From a bacterium (GTDB lineage: Bacteria > Bacteroidota > Bacteroidia > Cytophagales > Cyclobacteriaceae), in contig JANSWY010000016.1 of NCBI GenBank assembly GCA_024743255.1, positions 1 to 64,000 on the forward strand: a stretch of 64,000 nt of DNA. Reading direction: 5' to 3'. Below are positions 52,386-61,056 of the stretch, piece by piece; the first letter of the stretch is position 1, and every line of letters starts with the position of its first letter. The position numbers and the translations under genes were made by a program. The notes under the pieces were generated by a model, which saw only the letters and a list, made by a program, of their open reading frames with translations, had not been told where the DNA came from and ran no database searches.

Positions 52386-52496
52386 CTCACGAGACCAAAG
52401 ACACTTTTTGGTCCTTTTGTGAGGAGGTGATTGAACTGCCCACCCAATGAGGTAAAGATGTTCTGGATTTAGATTGAATAAAGATTCAATCGTTTT
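52386..52496 (+). other. Hairpin, anti-SD-complementary word and terminator in a gene-free stretch
   Basis: In the 690-bp gap 52230-52919, GACCAAA (52393-52399) pairs with TTTGGTC (52407-52413), nested in CTCAC/GTGAG (52386-52390 with 52419-52423). AGGAGGTGAT follows at 52422-52431, a 10-base match to the 16S 3' tail complement. GATTGAAT (52472-52479) with ATTCAATC (52484-52491) and T5 then forms a terminator. A small RNA of about 110 nt would explain all three. No ORF of note is present; the remaining part of the gap shows only the palindrome listed next. Confidence 0.35.
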
Positions 52497-52782
52497 TACT
52501 TAAGGATGGTAATTGAGCATGCCTACCCGTTTGTGGGTGAATTTGCTCCACAATGCGTTTAGCTGTCTTTAATTCACTGTTCGGCGTATTGATGTAGCCC
52601 AAGAAGATGCCGACGGGGCAAAGCCAAGAATAAAGCGATTGAGGCGAAGGCTAGGATATATCCAAATCGGTTTTGATTGAATTAGAATCTTCTAATTCTC
52701 AGGATTTAAATAATCGCAAGTTAGTAGAATGTTTACCGAAGTTTGTCTACTAATGTAAGTCTGGAAACCTCAAAAGTTTTTA

Positions 52783-52840
52783 ACACGATTCTATCCCTAG
52801 GAGCTTAATTTAAACTTAAGTTCCCTAGGGAGAATTGTGT
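52783..52840. repeat. 58-bp imperfect palindrome upstream of the DJ-1-like gene
   Basis: ACACGATTCT and CCCTAGG on the left mirror CCCTAGG and AGAATTGTGT on the right, with CTTAA/TTAAG at the centre. It ends 80 bp before the ATG at 52920. Size suggests an operator for a multimeric regulator or a transcript end structure. No T-run follows. Confidence 0.6.
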
Positions 52841-52919
52841 CTGTTTTCCTAAAAGAATGTTAGTAAAATATGGAAATATTCAATATTTGGTTAAACATTA
52901 AAGCTTATTTCGCGTCTGA

Positions 52920-53729
52920 ATGAAAATGCAAAAAACTCAAATAAAAATTATTCAACTAGTCATGTCTGTGGCTTTTACTTTGGTTTGTATTAACCTAAGC
53001 GTTGCACAGACAACAAACAAAAAGATCTATCAATGTGCACCCTGCGGGTGTGATTCAGATGGAGAACACTTTGATCAACCAGGTAATTGCCCAAGTTGTG
53101 CGATGGAGTTAGAAGAAGTGACCACAGCACATCCAGTCCTGAAAAAGCTTGATCGCCCATTGAATGTAGCAATATTGGTTTATTTCCATGCACAACCTCT
53201 GGACTATGCAGGTCCATATGATGTATTTGCTTCAGGAGGAGAAAACTTCAATGTCTATACAATAGGGGAAAGTTTAGATCCAGTTCAAACAATGCCGAAT
53301 CTTAGCATCAACCCACAATTCAGTATTAAGAATTGTCCCTCTCCAGATATATTGATAATCCCAGGTGGGATGTGGAACACATTAAATGATTCTACAAAAT
53401 CCTGGATAAAGACGACCTCTATGGAAATTGATCATGTAATGTCTGTATGCACGGGAGCATTTGTTTTGGCGGATCTGGGAATGTTGGATGGTCTTAATGC
53501 CACAACTCATAGTGCAGGTATTAGTACATTGAAAGAAAACTACCCCAATATCTTGGAGGTCAAAAAGGAGGTTAGATATGTCGATAATGGAAAGATTATT
53601 ACGTCTGGAGGAGTAGCTGCGGGGATAGATGCTTCTTTCTATTTGATTTCTAAAATTCTCGGTGATGATTGGGCAAAGGCCATAGCCACAAATTTAGAGT
53701 ACCCTTATAATCCGGAAGCAGAAGATTAA
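52920..53729 (+). CDS. Secreted DJ-1/PfpI-family protein with N-terminal metal-binding domain
   Basis: A 269-residue exported protein; signal around 8-30 (LVMSVAFTLVCINLSVAQ). Residues 36-66 (IYQCAPCGCDSDGEHFDQPG, CPSCAMELE) resemble the heavy-metal-binding domain of CusB-like proteins, with Cys at 39, 42, 44, 57 and 60. From about 80 the DJ-1/PfpI fold follows, with VAILVYFHAQPLDYAGPYDVF, ILIIPGG and the nucleophile Cys177 in SVCTGAFVLADLGML. PfpI/GATase-like members cover amidases, chaperones and glyoxalases. The neighbours are copper genes, so a metal-linked role is inferred. Confidence 0.85.
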   Translation: MKMQKTQIKIIQLVMSVAFTLVCINLSVAQTTNKKIYQCAPCGCDSDGEHFDQPGNCPSCAMELEEVTTAHPVLKKLDRPLNVAILVYFHAQPLDYAGPYDVFASGGENFNVYTIGESLDPVQTMPNLSINPQFSIKNCPSPDILIIPGGMWNTLNDSTKSWIKTTSMEIDHVMSVCTGAFVLADLGMLDGLNATTHSAGISTLKENYPNILEVKKEVRYVDNGKIITSGGVAAGIDASFYLISKILGDDWAKAIATNLEYPYNPEAED

Positions 53730-53730
53730 T

Positions 53731-53764
53731 AAAAAGGCCAATGTTGTAGAGCATTGGCCTTTTT
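53731..53764. terminator. Bidirectional terminator
   Basis: AAAAAGGCCAATG (53731-53743) pairs perfectly with CATTGGCCTTTTT (53752-53764). It separates the convergent DJ-1-like and HMA genes. Confidence 0.92.
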
Positions 53765-53770
53765 AATTAT

Positions 53771-53980
53771 TTATACCCTCTCTGCTTCATATCCAGCGTC
53801 CTGAATCGCTGTGATAACCTTTGCCTCAATAGATTCATCAGAATTAACTGTAAGTGTCCGGTTTGGATCTTCCAGGTCGACCGACCAATTGGTGATACCT
53901 TCTGTTTTATCTAAATGCGGAGTTACAGTATTGATACATCCCGTGCACTTTATGTTAGTCTTAAATTTTAGTTCTTTCAT
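53771..53980 (-). CDS. HMA-domain copper chaperone-like protein
   Basis: A 69-residue ferredoxin-like fold protein with the metal motif IKCTGCINTV (Cys12, Cys15). It has the length and strand pattern of CopZ/Atx1 chaperones (TNIKCTGC, LTVNSDESIEAKVITAIQDAGYEAE). It lies 79 bp downstream of the CopA-type ATPase on the same strand and probably hands copper to it. Confidence 0.88.
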   Translation of the reverse strand: MKELKFKTNIKCTGCINTVTPHLDKTEGITNWSVDLEDPNRTLTVNSDESIEAKVITAIQDAGYEAERV

Positions 53981-54059
53981 AATATTAAAGTTATAACTGG
54001 TTTAACGTGATTTGCTTTTGATAGAATTACATAATTCCATCTTGTAGTTATATCATTCA

Positions 54060-56309
54060 TTAGATTTGGCTGAATTTTAATCTCAAGCTATTTGCTACCA
54101 CTGATACCGAGGAGAATGCCATTGCCGCTCCAGCAATCATTGGGTCCAATAAAAATCCATTCAGAGGAAAAAGAACACCAGCAGCTACCGGGATTCCAAT
54201 TACATTATATATAAATGCCCAAAATAGGTTTTGTCTGATACCGTAAACAGTCTTTTTCGATAAGTTCAGCGCCTTTGGAATTACATTAAGGTCCGAAGTA
54301 ATTAAGGTCATCTTGGCTACATCCATTGCTATATCTGACCCTTTACCCATTGCAATACTCACATCAGCCTGAGCCAGTGCTTGAGAGTCATTAATGCCAT
54401 CTCCCACCATAGCTACAACCTTGCCTTTGGATTGTATTTCCTTCACGAAATCAGATTTATCTGAAGGCATCACTTCTGATCTGAAATGGTTGATTCCGAC
54501 TTCATCAGCGACTGCTTTGGCAGTTTGTTTATTGTCACCCGTCAGCATGTATACTTCAATTCCTCTATCATGTAGTTTTCTAATGGCCTTTGCAGAGGAT
54601 GACTTTATCTTGTCAGCAATTGCAATTACTGAAAGTATTCTTGAGGAGTTTGCAAAGTACACCACCGTCCTTGCTTTTGATTGCCACTCCAAAGCCATTT
54701 TTGATACTTCCTCAGGAATTTCTAGTCCTTTGGTCTTTAGAAGGCTGGCATTTCCTACAAGGTAAGATTCACCCTCAAAATTTGCAGAAACACCTTTTCC
54801 AGTGATGCTTTCAAATTGATTCAACACAATATTAGTTCTGCTCTTATCTTTCAGGTAATTGACTACCGCCAAAGCAAGTGGGTGCTCACTTCGGCTTTCC
54901 ATTTCAAGCAATATGCTGTTGTGCTTTCCGGAATCCTTGTTCGACCAATATGTATCAACAACTTCTGGCTTACCCTCTGTGATAGTTCCAGTCTTATCTA
55001 AAACAATTGCATTGACTTTGTGTGCAAGCTCAAGGCTTTCAGCATCTTTTATGAGAATATTGTTTTCTGCTCCTTTTCCCACTCCTACCATTATTGCAGT
55101 AGGAGTAGCCAACCCTAAGGCACAAGGACAGGCAATAACAAGCACAGCAATTGAATTAAGAAGTGCATAGGTAAAGGCATCAGCTCCTCCAAATATCATC
55201 CATGAAATGAAGGTAAGAATGGAAATTGCTATCACTACCTGGACAAACACTCCTGCAACTTTGTCTACCAGCTTTTGAACTGGTGCTTTACTACCCTGAG
55301 CTTCCTGAACCATCTTAATGATCTGAGAAAGCAATGTTTCACCTCCGACTTTCTCGGCAATAAACTCAAAGCTACCTGTCTGGTTTATAGTGCCAGCAAA
55401 TACCTTCTTTCCATTCTCAGCTTCAACTGGAATAGGCTCCCCGGTAATCATGCTCTCATCAATGTAGGATTTACCTTCTACTACTTCTCCATCCACTGGA
55501 ATTTTTTCACCTGGACGAATCATGATTCTATCACCTTTTTTCACTGATGCGATAGGTGTTTCAACTTCCTGACTATTCACTAAAACCTTAACTGATTTCG
55601 GTTGTAGACCCATCAACTTCTTAATGGCAGATGAAGTACTGGATTTGGCTTTCTCTTCCAGTAATTTACCTAAGGAAATAAATGTTATGATGACGACTGC
55701 TGCCTCAAAATAAACATGTGGTTCTATACCTCTGCTTACCCAGAAATTTGGGAAAAAAGTACTGAAAACACTAAACGCAAAAGCAATTCCGGTACTTAGC
55801 GCTACCAGAGTATCCATATTTGCTTTTCGGTGCTTTGCTTGCTTAAATGCATTCACAAAAAATGACCTACCAAACCAAAACAAAACTGGTGCAGACAAGG
55901 CCATTGAAATCCATTTCCCAGGACTCCATTCCATGAAAAACATTCCAATCACAAACACGGGAACAGTAAAAATGGCAGACCAAATAGTTCTGTTTTTGAC
56001 TTGAATATAGTGTTCCTTTTCTATTTCCTCCTGACTGGCTGCAGGGTCCTCTACATCTATGATAATATCATAACCGATTGAGTTGACAGCTTCTTTCAAA
56101 CTACTTAAAGAGGTTTGATTGTCATACTCAATGAGTACTGAGTTGTTCGCAAAGTTCACGGAAGCTTGTTTTACACCTTCTGTATGAGATAGCATTGACT
56201 CAACACTAGAGGCACATGAAGCACAAGACATACCAGTAACTGGAAAAGTGGATTTTATTGATTCAATATTCTTTGAAAGTCTTGGTTTTTCTTCTATTAA
56301 TTGTTCCAT
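54060..56309 (-). CDS. copA: Copper-translocating P-type ATPase
   Basis: A P1B-type ATPase of 749 residues from [13 protein letters not shown] (a Met nine codons upstream is also open). One N-terminal HMA domain with GMSCASC, eight membrane helices, the CPC motif in [15 protein letters not shown] (Cu+ type), actuator [16 protein letters not shown], phosphorylation site [13 protein letters not shown], the HP motif in [10 protein letters not shown], and the hinge [15 protein letters not shown]. The pattern is that of Cu+ exporters. It is followed by the HMA chaperone and preceded by the HMA-AraC regulator on the same strand. Confidence 0.95.
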   Translation of the reverse strand: MEQLIEEKPRLSKNIESIKSTFPVTGMSCASCASSVESMLSHTEGVKQASVNFANNSVLIEYDNQTSLSSLKEAVNSIGYDIIIDVEDPAASQEEIEKEHYIQVKNRTIWSAIFTVPVFVIGMFFMEWSPGKWISMALSAPVLFWFGRSFFVNAFKQAKHRKANMDTLVALSTGIAFAFSVFSTFFPNFWVSRGIEPHVYFEAAVVIITFISLGKLLEEKAKSSTSSAIKKLMGLQPKSVKVLVNSQEVETPIASVKKGDRIMIRPGEKIPVDGEVVEGKSYIDESMITGEPIPVEAENGKKVFAGTINQTGSFEFIAEKVGGETLLSQIIKMVQEAQGSKAPVQKLVDKVAGVFVQVVIAISILTFISWMIFGGADAFTYALLNSIAVLVIACPCALGLATPTAIMVGVGKGAENNILIKDAESLELAHKVNAIVLDKTGTITEGKPEVVDTYWSNKDSGKHNSILLEMESRSEHPLALAVVNYLKDKSRTNIVLNQFESITGKGVSANFEGESYLVGNASLLKTKGLEIPEEVSKMALEWQSKARTVVYFANSSRILSVIAIADKIKSSSAKAIRKLHDRGIEVYMLTGDNKQTAKAVADEVGINHFRSEVMPSDKSDFVKEIQSKGKVVAMVGDGINDSQALAQADVSIAMGKGSDIAMDVAKMTLITSDLNVIPKALNLSKKTVYGIRQNLFWAFIYNVIGIPVAAGVLFPLNGFLLDPMIAGAAMAFSSVSVVANSLRLKFSQI

Positions 56310-56389
56310 GTTTCTTTCTCTTTGATAATTATTCAAAGTTCGTATGAAACATAGTTTAAACTGTTACACAATTTCTGGTAACGTTTATA

Positions 56390-56971
56390 TCATTTTACAA
56401 TCTTGTCTAATTCTGTCCTTGTCTTGTTGTTTTCGAAGTTCTTTTTAAAAACTGAAGGACTCATTCCGATTACTTTTTTGAATTGGTTAGATAGGTGAGC
56501 AACACTGCTAAACCCCAGTTTATAAGCTATTTCTTTAACAGAAAGCTCATCATAAAAAAGTAGTTCCTTTACTTTCTCCATCTTTTGTCTGATAATGAAT
56601 TGCTCCAATGTAATGCCAGCGGTTGCTGAAAAAAGACTTGAAAGGTAGTTGTATTCGTAATGGAGGTTCTCGGATAGAAAACTGGACCATTGGATGTGTG
56701 TATTATAAGGATATTTATGATGAATTTCATTAATAACAAGAGTCTTGATTTTTTCAAGGATCTGACTTTTCCTGTCATCAATGATTTCAAAACCATTTGC
56801 TGTTAGATCTTTGGAAACAAGCTCTAATTGTAATGGGGAAAGCGGCTCCTTAGTCACAACTTCCCCCAATTCAACTGAAGTAGTTTCTATCTCTGATTTG
56901 TCAAATGATTCTTTTACCGATACGATACATCTCGCACACACCATGTTTTTGATTCTGATCGTATTCATCAC
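56390..56971 (-). CDS. AraC-type regulator with N-terminal HMA metal-sensing domain
   Basis: A 193-residue fusion. Residues 1-68 form an HMA-like domain (IRIKNMVCARCIVSVKESF, Cys12 and Cys15, then a degenerate second half). Residues 90-185 are the AraC double HTH: LFSATAGITLEQFIIRQKMEKV and DELSVKEIAYKLGFSSVAHLSNQFKKVIGMSP. The Cys pair suits Cu+ binding, so the protein probably senses copper directly and controls copA next to it, 53 bp beyond its stop. AraC proteins with an HMA sensor occur in Bacteroidota copper loci; the family is known but little studied. Confidence 0.88.
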   Translation of the reverse strand: MMNTIRIKNMVCARCIVSVKESFDKSEIETTSVELGEVVTKEPLSPLQLELVSKDLTANGFEIIDDRKSQILEKIKTLVINEIHHKYPYNTHIQWSSFLSENLHYEYNYLSSLFSATAGITLEQFIIRQKMEKVKELLFYDELSVKEIAYKLGFSSVAHLSNQFKKVIGMSPSVFKKNFENNKTRTELDKIVK

Positions 56972-57009
56972 TTAATATTTTAGATTCATTTAATATCGAC
57001 TTGAAATTG

Positions 57010-59208
57010 TTATTCAACTAGTAATCTTTTCTCAAATGAATTATCTCCATTTGCAATCTTTAAGATATACAGGCCACTCTTTAAGTTCTTAGTTGAGATG
57101 GAATATGTAGTATTCTTTTGAAGAGATATATCAGAATGTAATTCTATTACTGTTCCTCTCAAATCCAATATTTGAATATTTAGATGTTCACTTTGAAACG
57201 CGCCCTTAATAATGAGGTTCTCTCCATGAATTACCGGGTTTGGAAAAACAGAGATATTCGGATCAATAGCAAGTGTGCTTGTAACGTTGAAGTTGAAATA
57301 TTGATTAGCCAGCTCAAATGCATTGTTTCCAATCTCAATTCCCATTAACCTGCCAGGAATGTCGTCTGCTGGTGGGTGTATGCCACCCCATATACGGGAA
57401 AGACTTGTCTGATCAGAGGCATCTCGATAAGTTGCCCACTGTAGTACCACATCTACACTTGGCCCTTCTTCAAACACCAAAAACTCGTTTTGAGCGGCTA
57501 GAAATTCACCTACTCCTCCAGGGAAATATGGGTCTCCAGTGATTAGAGTTAAAATCTCTGCTGCAGCTCTTGAAAAGGTAGAGTGGCCTGAGACAAAACC
57601 AGCAAAGGGAGGAGTTACAAAGGTTGGTCTTTGATATGGCCACCAGTTTTCAGCCAAGATCCAACCCACACCAGCAACATCTGTTTCTGGGTCTTGGATG
57701 AAATCCGGACCTTTCCACGCATAGACTTTGATCTTTCCGACATTTTCATCATTGTCCCCAGCAAGTTCATCACCTGATTCAACCACTTCAATTAATCCAT
57801 CAAATAATGGAATTCCGTTTTCGCTATAATTATTTAATGTATTGTCTGAGCTTTGTCCTTGATCAGCCATATATCTGATCGCTGAAATAGGACGAAGATA
57901 ATCGTAATATCCCTTTAGCGCCCAGGAAGCTACAGCAGCATCATGCATTGCTCCACCCAATGCTAAATATGCTTTTATATCCCACTCTAATTCACTAAGC
58001 TCTTCACCTTGTCCCATGTATTTCCTTTCAAATTGAGGGTGGTCGGTAACATAATTAAGAATTGTAAACCAATGACCTGGAGGTGTTTCAGAATCTGGTC
58101 CATCTGCCCAAAACTCTGCCAATACCCGAGTGTAATCACCTCTTGGGACAAACTGAGGTTCGTAACCTAGTCCAGTTATTGGATTTACCCTATGTCCCGT
58201 TCCCGGATCTCCACCTTCTAATTGATTATAAAAGTTTTTGTAGTCATCAAATGAAGTTGGAAGATTGGTTGTGTTTCCTAAGTTTCCTGGAGAGATATCC
58301 CACAAGACATCATCAGCAGGATCCAAATGAGATGACCAAAGTGAGACAAGAGAGAATCCCCACTTGTAATTATTAATACCATCTGTACTGCTCTCTTCAA
58401 TCAATGGAGGTGATCCAGGATCCAGGTATAACCACCAATCATTTCCATCTCTTTGTACTATTTCCAAATTACTTACAGAAAGAGCGAAAGGCACCACTTG
58501 TCCCCACTCAGGACTAAGAAACTCGGGAGCCAGCGGAATTTCGTTTCCGGATTGGTCAATAAATGATTCTAATGCAAGGGGCTGCCATCTATTGGGGTCA
58601 ATCATGTCTGGGTTTCCAGGATCTTCAGGTGCTAGAGATGGGTTAATGGGCTGATAAAAAAGATTGGCGTAATCAAATTGTTCGTTTGATCCATCCTGCA
58701 AACCAAACTCTATGATACATTGTGCTATATAATTACCAAGGGCTGCTGCTTGATTAGAGCTCGTTTGATAATCTGTTGATTCAAAGTCTTGATCATATCC
58801 TAATTCATTGAATAGATCATCAAACTTCTGTAAGGTTTCTATGCTTCCAGGTGAGAATGCAAATCTATATGACAGTAACCGATAAGCTGCGTAGCTTATA
58901 GTCTCATGCCTGGCTGCCTCCATATCTTCAGGTATATCAATCCCCTGAAATGTACAGGTGTACTCTCCGATTGTATTTCCCAGAAAGTAAGTATTAAAGT
59001 TTTCATCATAAACTGCCCAGGAATCATACATAGCTACTGATGTATGGAATAAATTCCTTGCATGGACAGTAGGTCTTGCAAAGTCATTTCTGATTGCAAA
59101 AAGTAAAGCTTCATTCCACTCTCTTGCAACTGAATGCTGTGAGAATCCACTAAAACTGGATACTATCGCGATTAATAAAATTAATATAGACTTATAGGTT
59201 CTCATTGT
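57010..59208 (-). CDS. PAP2/vanadium-haloperoxidase-like protein with T9SS signal
   Basis: A 732-residue exported protein from MRTYKSILILLIAIVSSFSG. It matches the Bacteroidota PAP2/haloperoxidase-like group: VAREWNEALLFAIRNDFARPTVHARNLFHTS, LKGYYDYLRPISAIRYM (Lys and Arg of the vanadate/phosphate site), GFVSGHSTFSRAA and SRIWGGIHPPADD (Arg and His). The last 75 residues are a T9SS type A domain (VFPNPVIHGENLIIKG, LKSGLYILKIANGD, LLVE). Either acid phosphatase or haloperoxidase activity is possible; the residues do not separate the two. It overlaps none of its neighbours and ends in the gap to the HMA-AraC gene. Confidence 0.85.
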   Translation of the reverse strand, partial: TMRTYKSILILLIAIVSSFSGFSQHSVAREWNEALLFAIRNDFARPTVHARNLFHTSVAMYDSWAVYDENFNTYFLGNTIGEYTCTFQGIDIPEDMEAARHETISYAAYRLLSYRFAFSPGSIETLQKFDDLFNELGYDQDFESTDYQTSSNQAAALGNYIAQCIIEFGLQDGSNEQFDYANLFYQPINPSLAPEDPGNPDMIDPNRWQPLALESFIDQSGNEIPLAPEFLSPEWGQVVPFALSVSNLEIVQRDGNDWWLYLDPGSPPLIEESSTDGINNYKWGFSLVSLWSSHLDPADDVLWDISPGNLGNTTNLPTSFDDYKNFYNQLEGGDPGTGHRVNPITGLGYEPQFVPRGDYTRVLAEFWADGPDSETPPGHWFTILNYVTDHPQFERKYMGQGEELSELEWDIKAYLALGGAMHDAAVASWALKGYYDYLRPISAIRYMADQGQSSDNTLNNYSENGIPLFDGLIEVVESGDELAGDNDENVGKIKVYAWKGPDFIQDPETDVAGVGWILAENWWPYQRPTFVTPPFAGFVSGHSTFSRAAAEILTLITGDPYFPGGVGEFLAAQNEFLVFEEGPSVDVVLQWATYRDASDQTSLSRIWGGIHPPADDIPGRLMGIEIGNNAFELANQYFNFNVTSTLAIDPNISVFPNPVIHGENLIIKGAFQSEHLNIQILDLRGTVIELHSDISLQKNTTYSISTKNLKSGLYILKIANGDNSFEKRLLVE

Positions 59209-59237
59209 ATGAATTTCTTGGTCTGGTATTTTGTTCA

Positions 59238-60443
59238 TTAAATTTCCAATGCAGCAACACGAACAGCAGCAGAATTCTCACTGAGTTCAGTCCATGCGAA
59301 GAAGATTTTGTTATTATAAGCTGCCATCTGAGGGAAACCACTTCCACGAGCCTCCTGGCTTTTCGCAATAGTGATTACAGGTTCATATGTTCCATTGGAT
59401 TTCACTACTCTGGTTTTGATCACAGTATCTTCTCCGTCCCTACCTAACCAGCTTACAATTGCCTTTCCCGGATCAATCATTACAACATCGACTCTTCCAA
59501 ATGGTGACATGTTATCAACCATAACCGGATCCCCAAAAGATTCACCAGCATCATTGGAGAATATAACTTTTACCTGAGGATTGTTGTTTGGAGATGAAAA
59601 CCATGCTATTGCCAGATTATCTCCAATAGCATCAACTCTTGGTCCATTTACAGGGCAACCAGCAATCTCCCAATTATCCTGGTAAATGGTTTTGGGTTCT
59701 GTCCAAGCTCCATTGACAAGTCTCACAATCGACATATCGCGAACCTCAGTTTCTGATCTGTCTCTGTATACAACAACAGGACCTTTAGAAGTAATGGCAG
59801 CTCCAGTTTGGCAGCAATCACAAACCCTGTTGTCGAGTTCTGTTTCCTTTGAAAGGTTACCTTCGATATCCATTACTGCACTTCTGATTGACATAGCTCC
59901 ATGATGGCCATCTCCATCTGAAGATGTATTCCTTCCATCCAACCAGGCTAACTGAAAACTATTGTCTGGTAAAGGAATCATACTAAGGAACCCGTGCTCA
60001 GTAGGAGTTCCATCGTTATGAGGAATTATAGCCTCAGTCCATTCATTGAGGTTGTTTCTGGTGATGTTCACATCGTAGGAGTATGTTCCTGCAGAGCTTT
60101 TAGCAAGGTAATGAGCAAGCATTTCACCCTTTTTATTAATACTCATCATAGGGTAATCTGCCCAATTGACAAACCAGTCTGTACCGATTTTAATCAATTC
60201 AGGTGAAGACCATGTTCCATTTTCAAAAACAGAATAGCGAAGAAATGTTGAGTCATTCTCTTCATTGACCCAGGACATGTAAAGTTTACCGTCATTTCCT
60301 TTTACTAAATATGGTAGGCTGCTACTTTCACCAGCCGGAGAATCCAAGGTTTGTACGGTAGGTTTTTGCACTTCATGCTGGTTGGAAGTAGTGCATCCAA
60401 CCAGAATGAAGATTATAAACATTGATATTACTCCAGCTCTCAT
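59238..60443 (-). CDS. BNR-like beta-propeller lipoprotein with CDCC motif
   Basis: A 401-residue lipoprotein; MRAGVISMFIIFILVGC gives a lipobox Cys at 17. The mature chain is a six-blade-like propeller (DGKLYMSWVNEENDSTFLRYS, NSFQLAWLDGRNTS, PVVVYRDRSETEVRDMS, NLAIAWFSSPNNNPQVKVIF, KIFFAWTELSEN). A conspicuous Cys cluster, RVCDCCQTGAA, lies in the middle and may bind metal. It overlaps the DUF2911 gene by 4 bp and is probably in the CusC-CusB-DUF2911 operon. Exo-sialidase annotation of such proteins is not supported by active-site residues here. Confidence 0.75.
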   Translation of the reverse strand: MRAGVISMFIIFILVGCTTSNQHEVQKPTVQTLDSPAGESSSLPYLVKGNDGKLYMSWVNEENDSTFLRYSVFENGTWSSPELIKIGTDWFVNWADYPMMSINKKGEMLAHYLAKSSAGTYSYDVNITRNNLNEWTEAIIPHNDGTPTEHGFLSMIPLPDNSFQLAWLDGRNTSSDGDGHHGAMSIRSAVMDIEGNLSKETELDNRVCDCCQTGAAITSKGPVVVYRDRSETEVRDMSIVRLVNGAWTEPKTIYQDNWEIAGCPVNGPRVDAIGDNLAIAWFSSPNNNPQVKVIFSNDAGESFGDPVMVDNMSPFGRVDVVMIDPGKAIVSWLGRDGEDTVIKTRVVKSNGTYEPVITIAKSQEARGSGFPQMAAYNNKIFFAWTELSENSAAVRVAALEI

Positions 60444-61027
60444 GATCCGGAGTTCTTTAGTTCAAAACTGACCAATACATTGTCCCAGCTTATGCTGATC
60501 TTGCCATTGGAAGCATCCAATTCTTCTACTTTATAAGTAAGAGATTCTACTGGCTCCTCAAGAGCAACTGGAGTTGATTTAACCCTGATAATATCATCTG
60601 CAGCATCGTAATCATCTGCCAGGTGTTGATCCCAGTTTTTATTGATAATAATCGTCCATTCTTCTTCTCCAGGAATGGTGAATAAAGCATACTTTCCAGC
60701 TGTAATCGTTGTTCCTTCTACTTCAACATCAGTAGAGAATTGGATACTTGTTGCTTTATGAGCGCCAGTTACCCAGACTTCACCGAAAGCGACAAGACCA
60801 CCAAATATCTGTCTTCCTCTCTTGCTTGGAGAACTGTATTCAATATGAACATGATTATCTCCAACATTGGTCATAGCCATTTTCTTTGGGCTCTTTGGAT
60901 TAGAATCTCCAGAAGTTTCAGCAGTATGTGCAGAGTGATCTTTATGATCATGGGATTCTGAGTTTTTTTCTGTGTTTGAACAACTCCAGATCATGATGAT
61001 CATGATCAAAAAAATAGCATTTTTCAT
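60440..61027 (-). CDS. DUF2911 lipoprotein with His-rich linker
   Basis: A 195-residue lipoprotein; MKNAIFLIMIIMIWSC gives Cys16. Residues 24-36 (ESHDHKDHSAHTA) form a His-rich, potentially metal-binding linker. The C-terminal 140 residues match DUF2911: VHIEYSSPSKRGRQIFGGLVAFGEVWVTGAHKATSIQFSTDV-type blocks and GKYALFTIPGEEEWTIIINK. Function of DUF2911 is unknown. It lies 29 bp downstream of the CusB-like gene. Confidence 0.9.
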   Translation of the reverse strand: MKNAIFLIMIIMIWSCSNTEKNSESHDHKDHSAHTAETSGDSNPKSPKKMAMTNVGDNHVHIEYSSPSKRGRQIFGGLVAFGEVWVTGAHKATSIQFSTDVEVEGTTITAGKYALFTIPGEEEWTIIINKNWDQHLADDYDAADDIIRVKSTPVALEEPVESLTYKVEELDASNGKISISWDNVLVSFELKNSGS

Positions 61028-61056
61028 CTTCTATGTTAATTTATTTAGGTTAATAA

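Noticed and set aside
51575-52919. Integrated phage or genomic island next to tRNA-Arg
   Set aside because: No integrase, no duplicated tRNA end and no cargo; only a single HTH gene, so at most a remnant.
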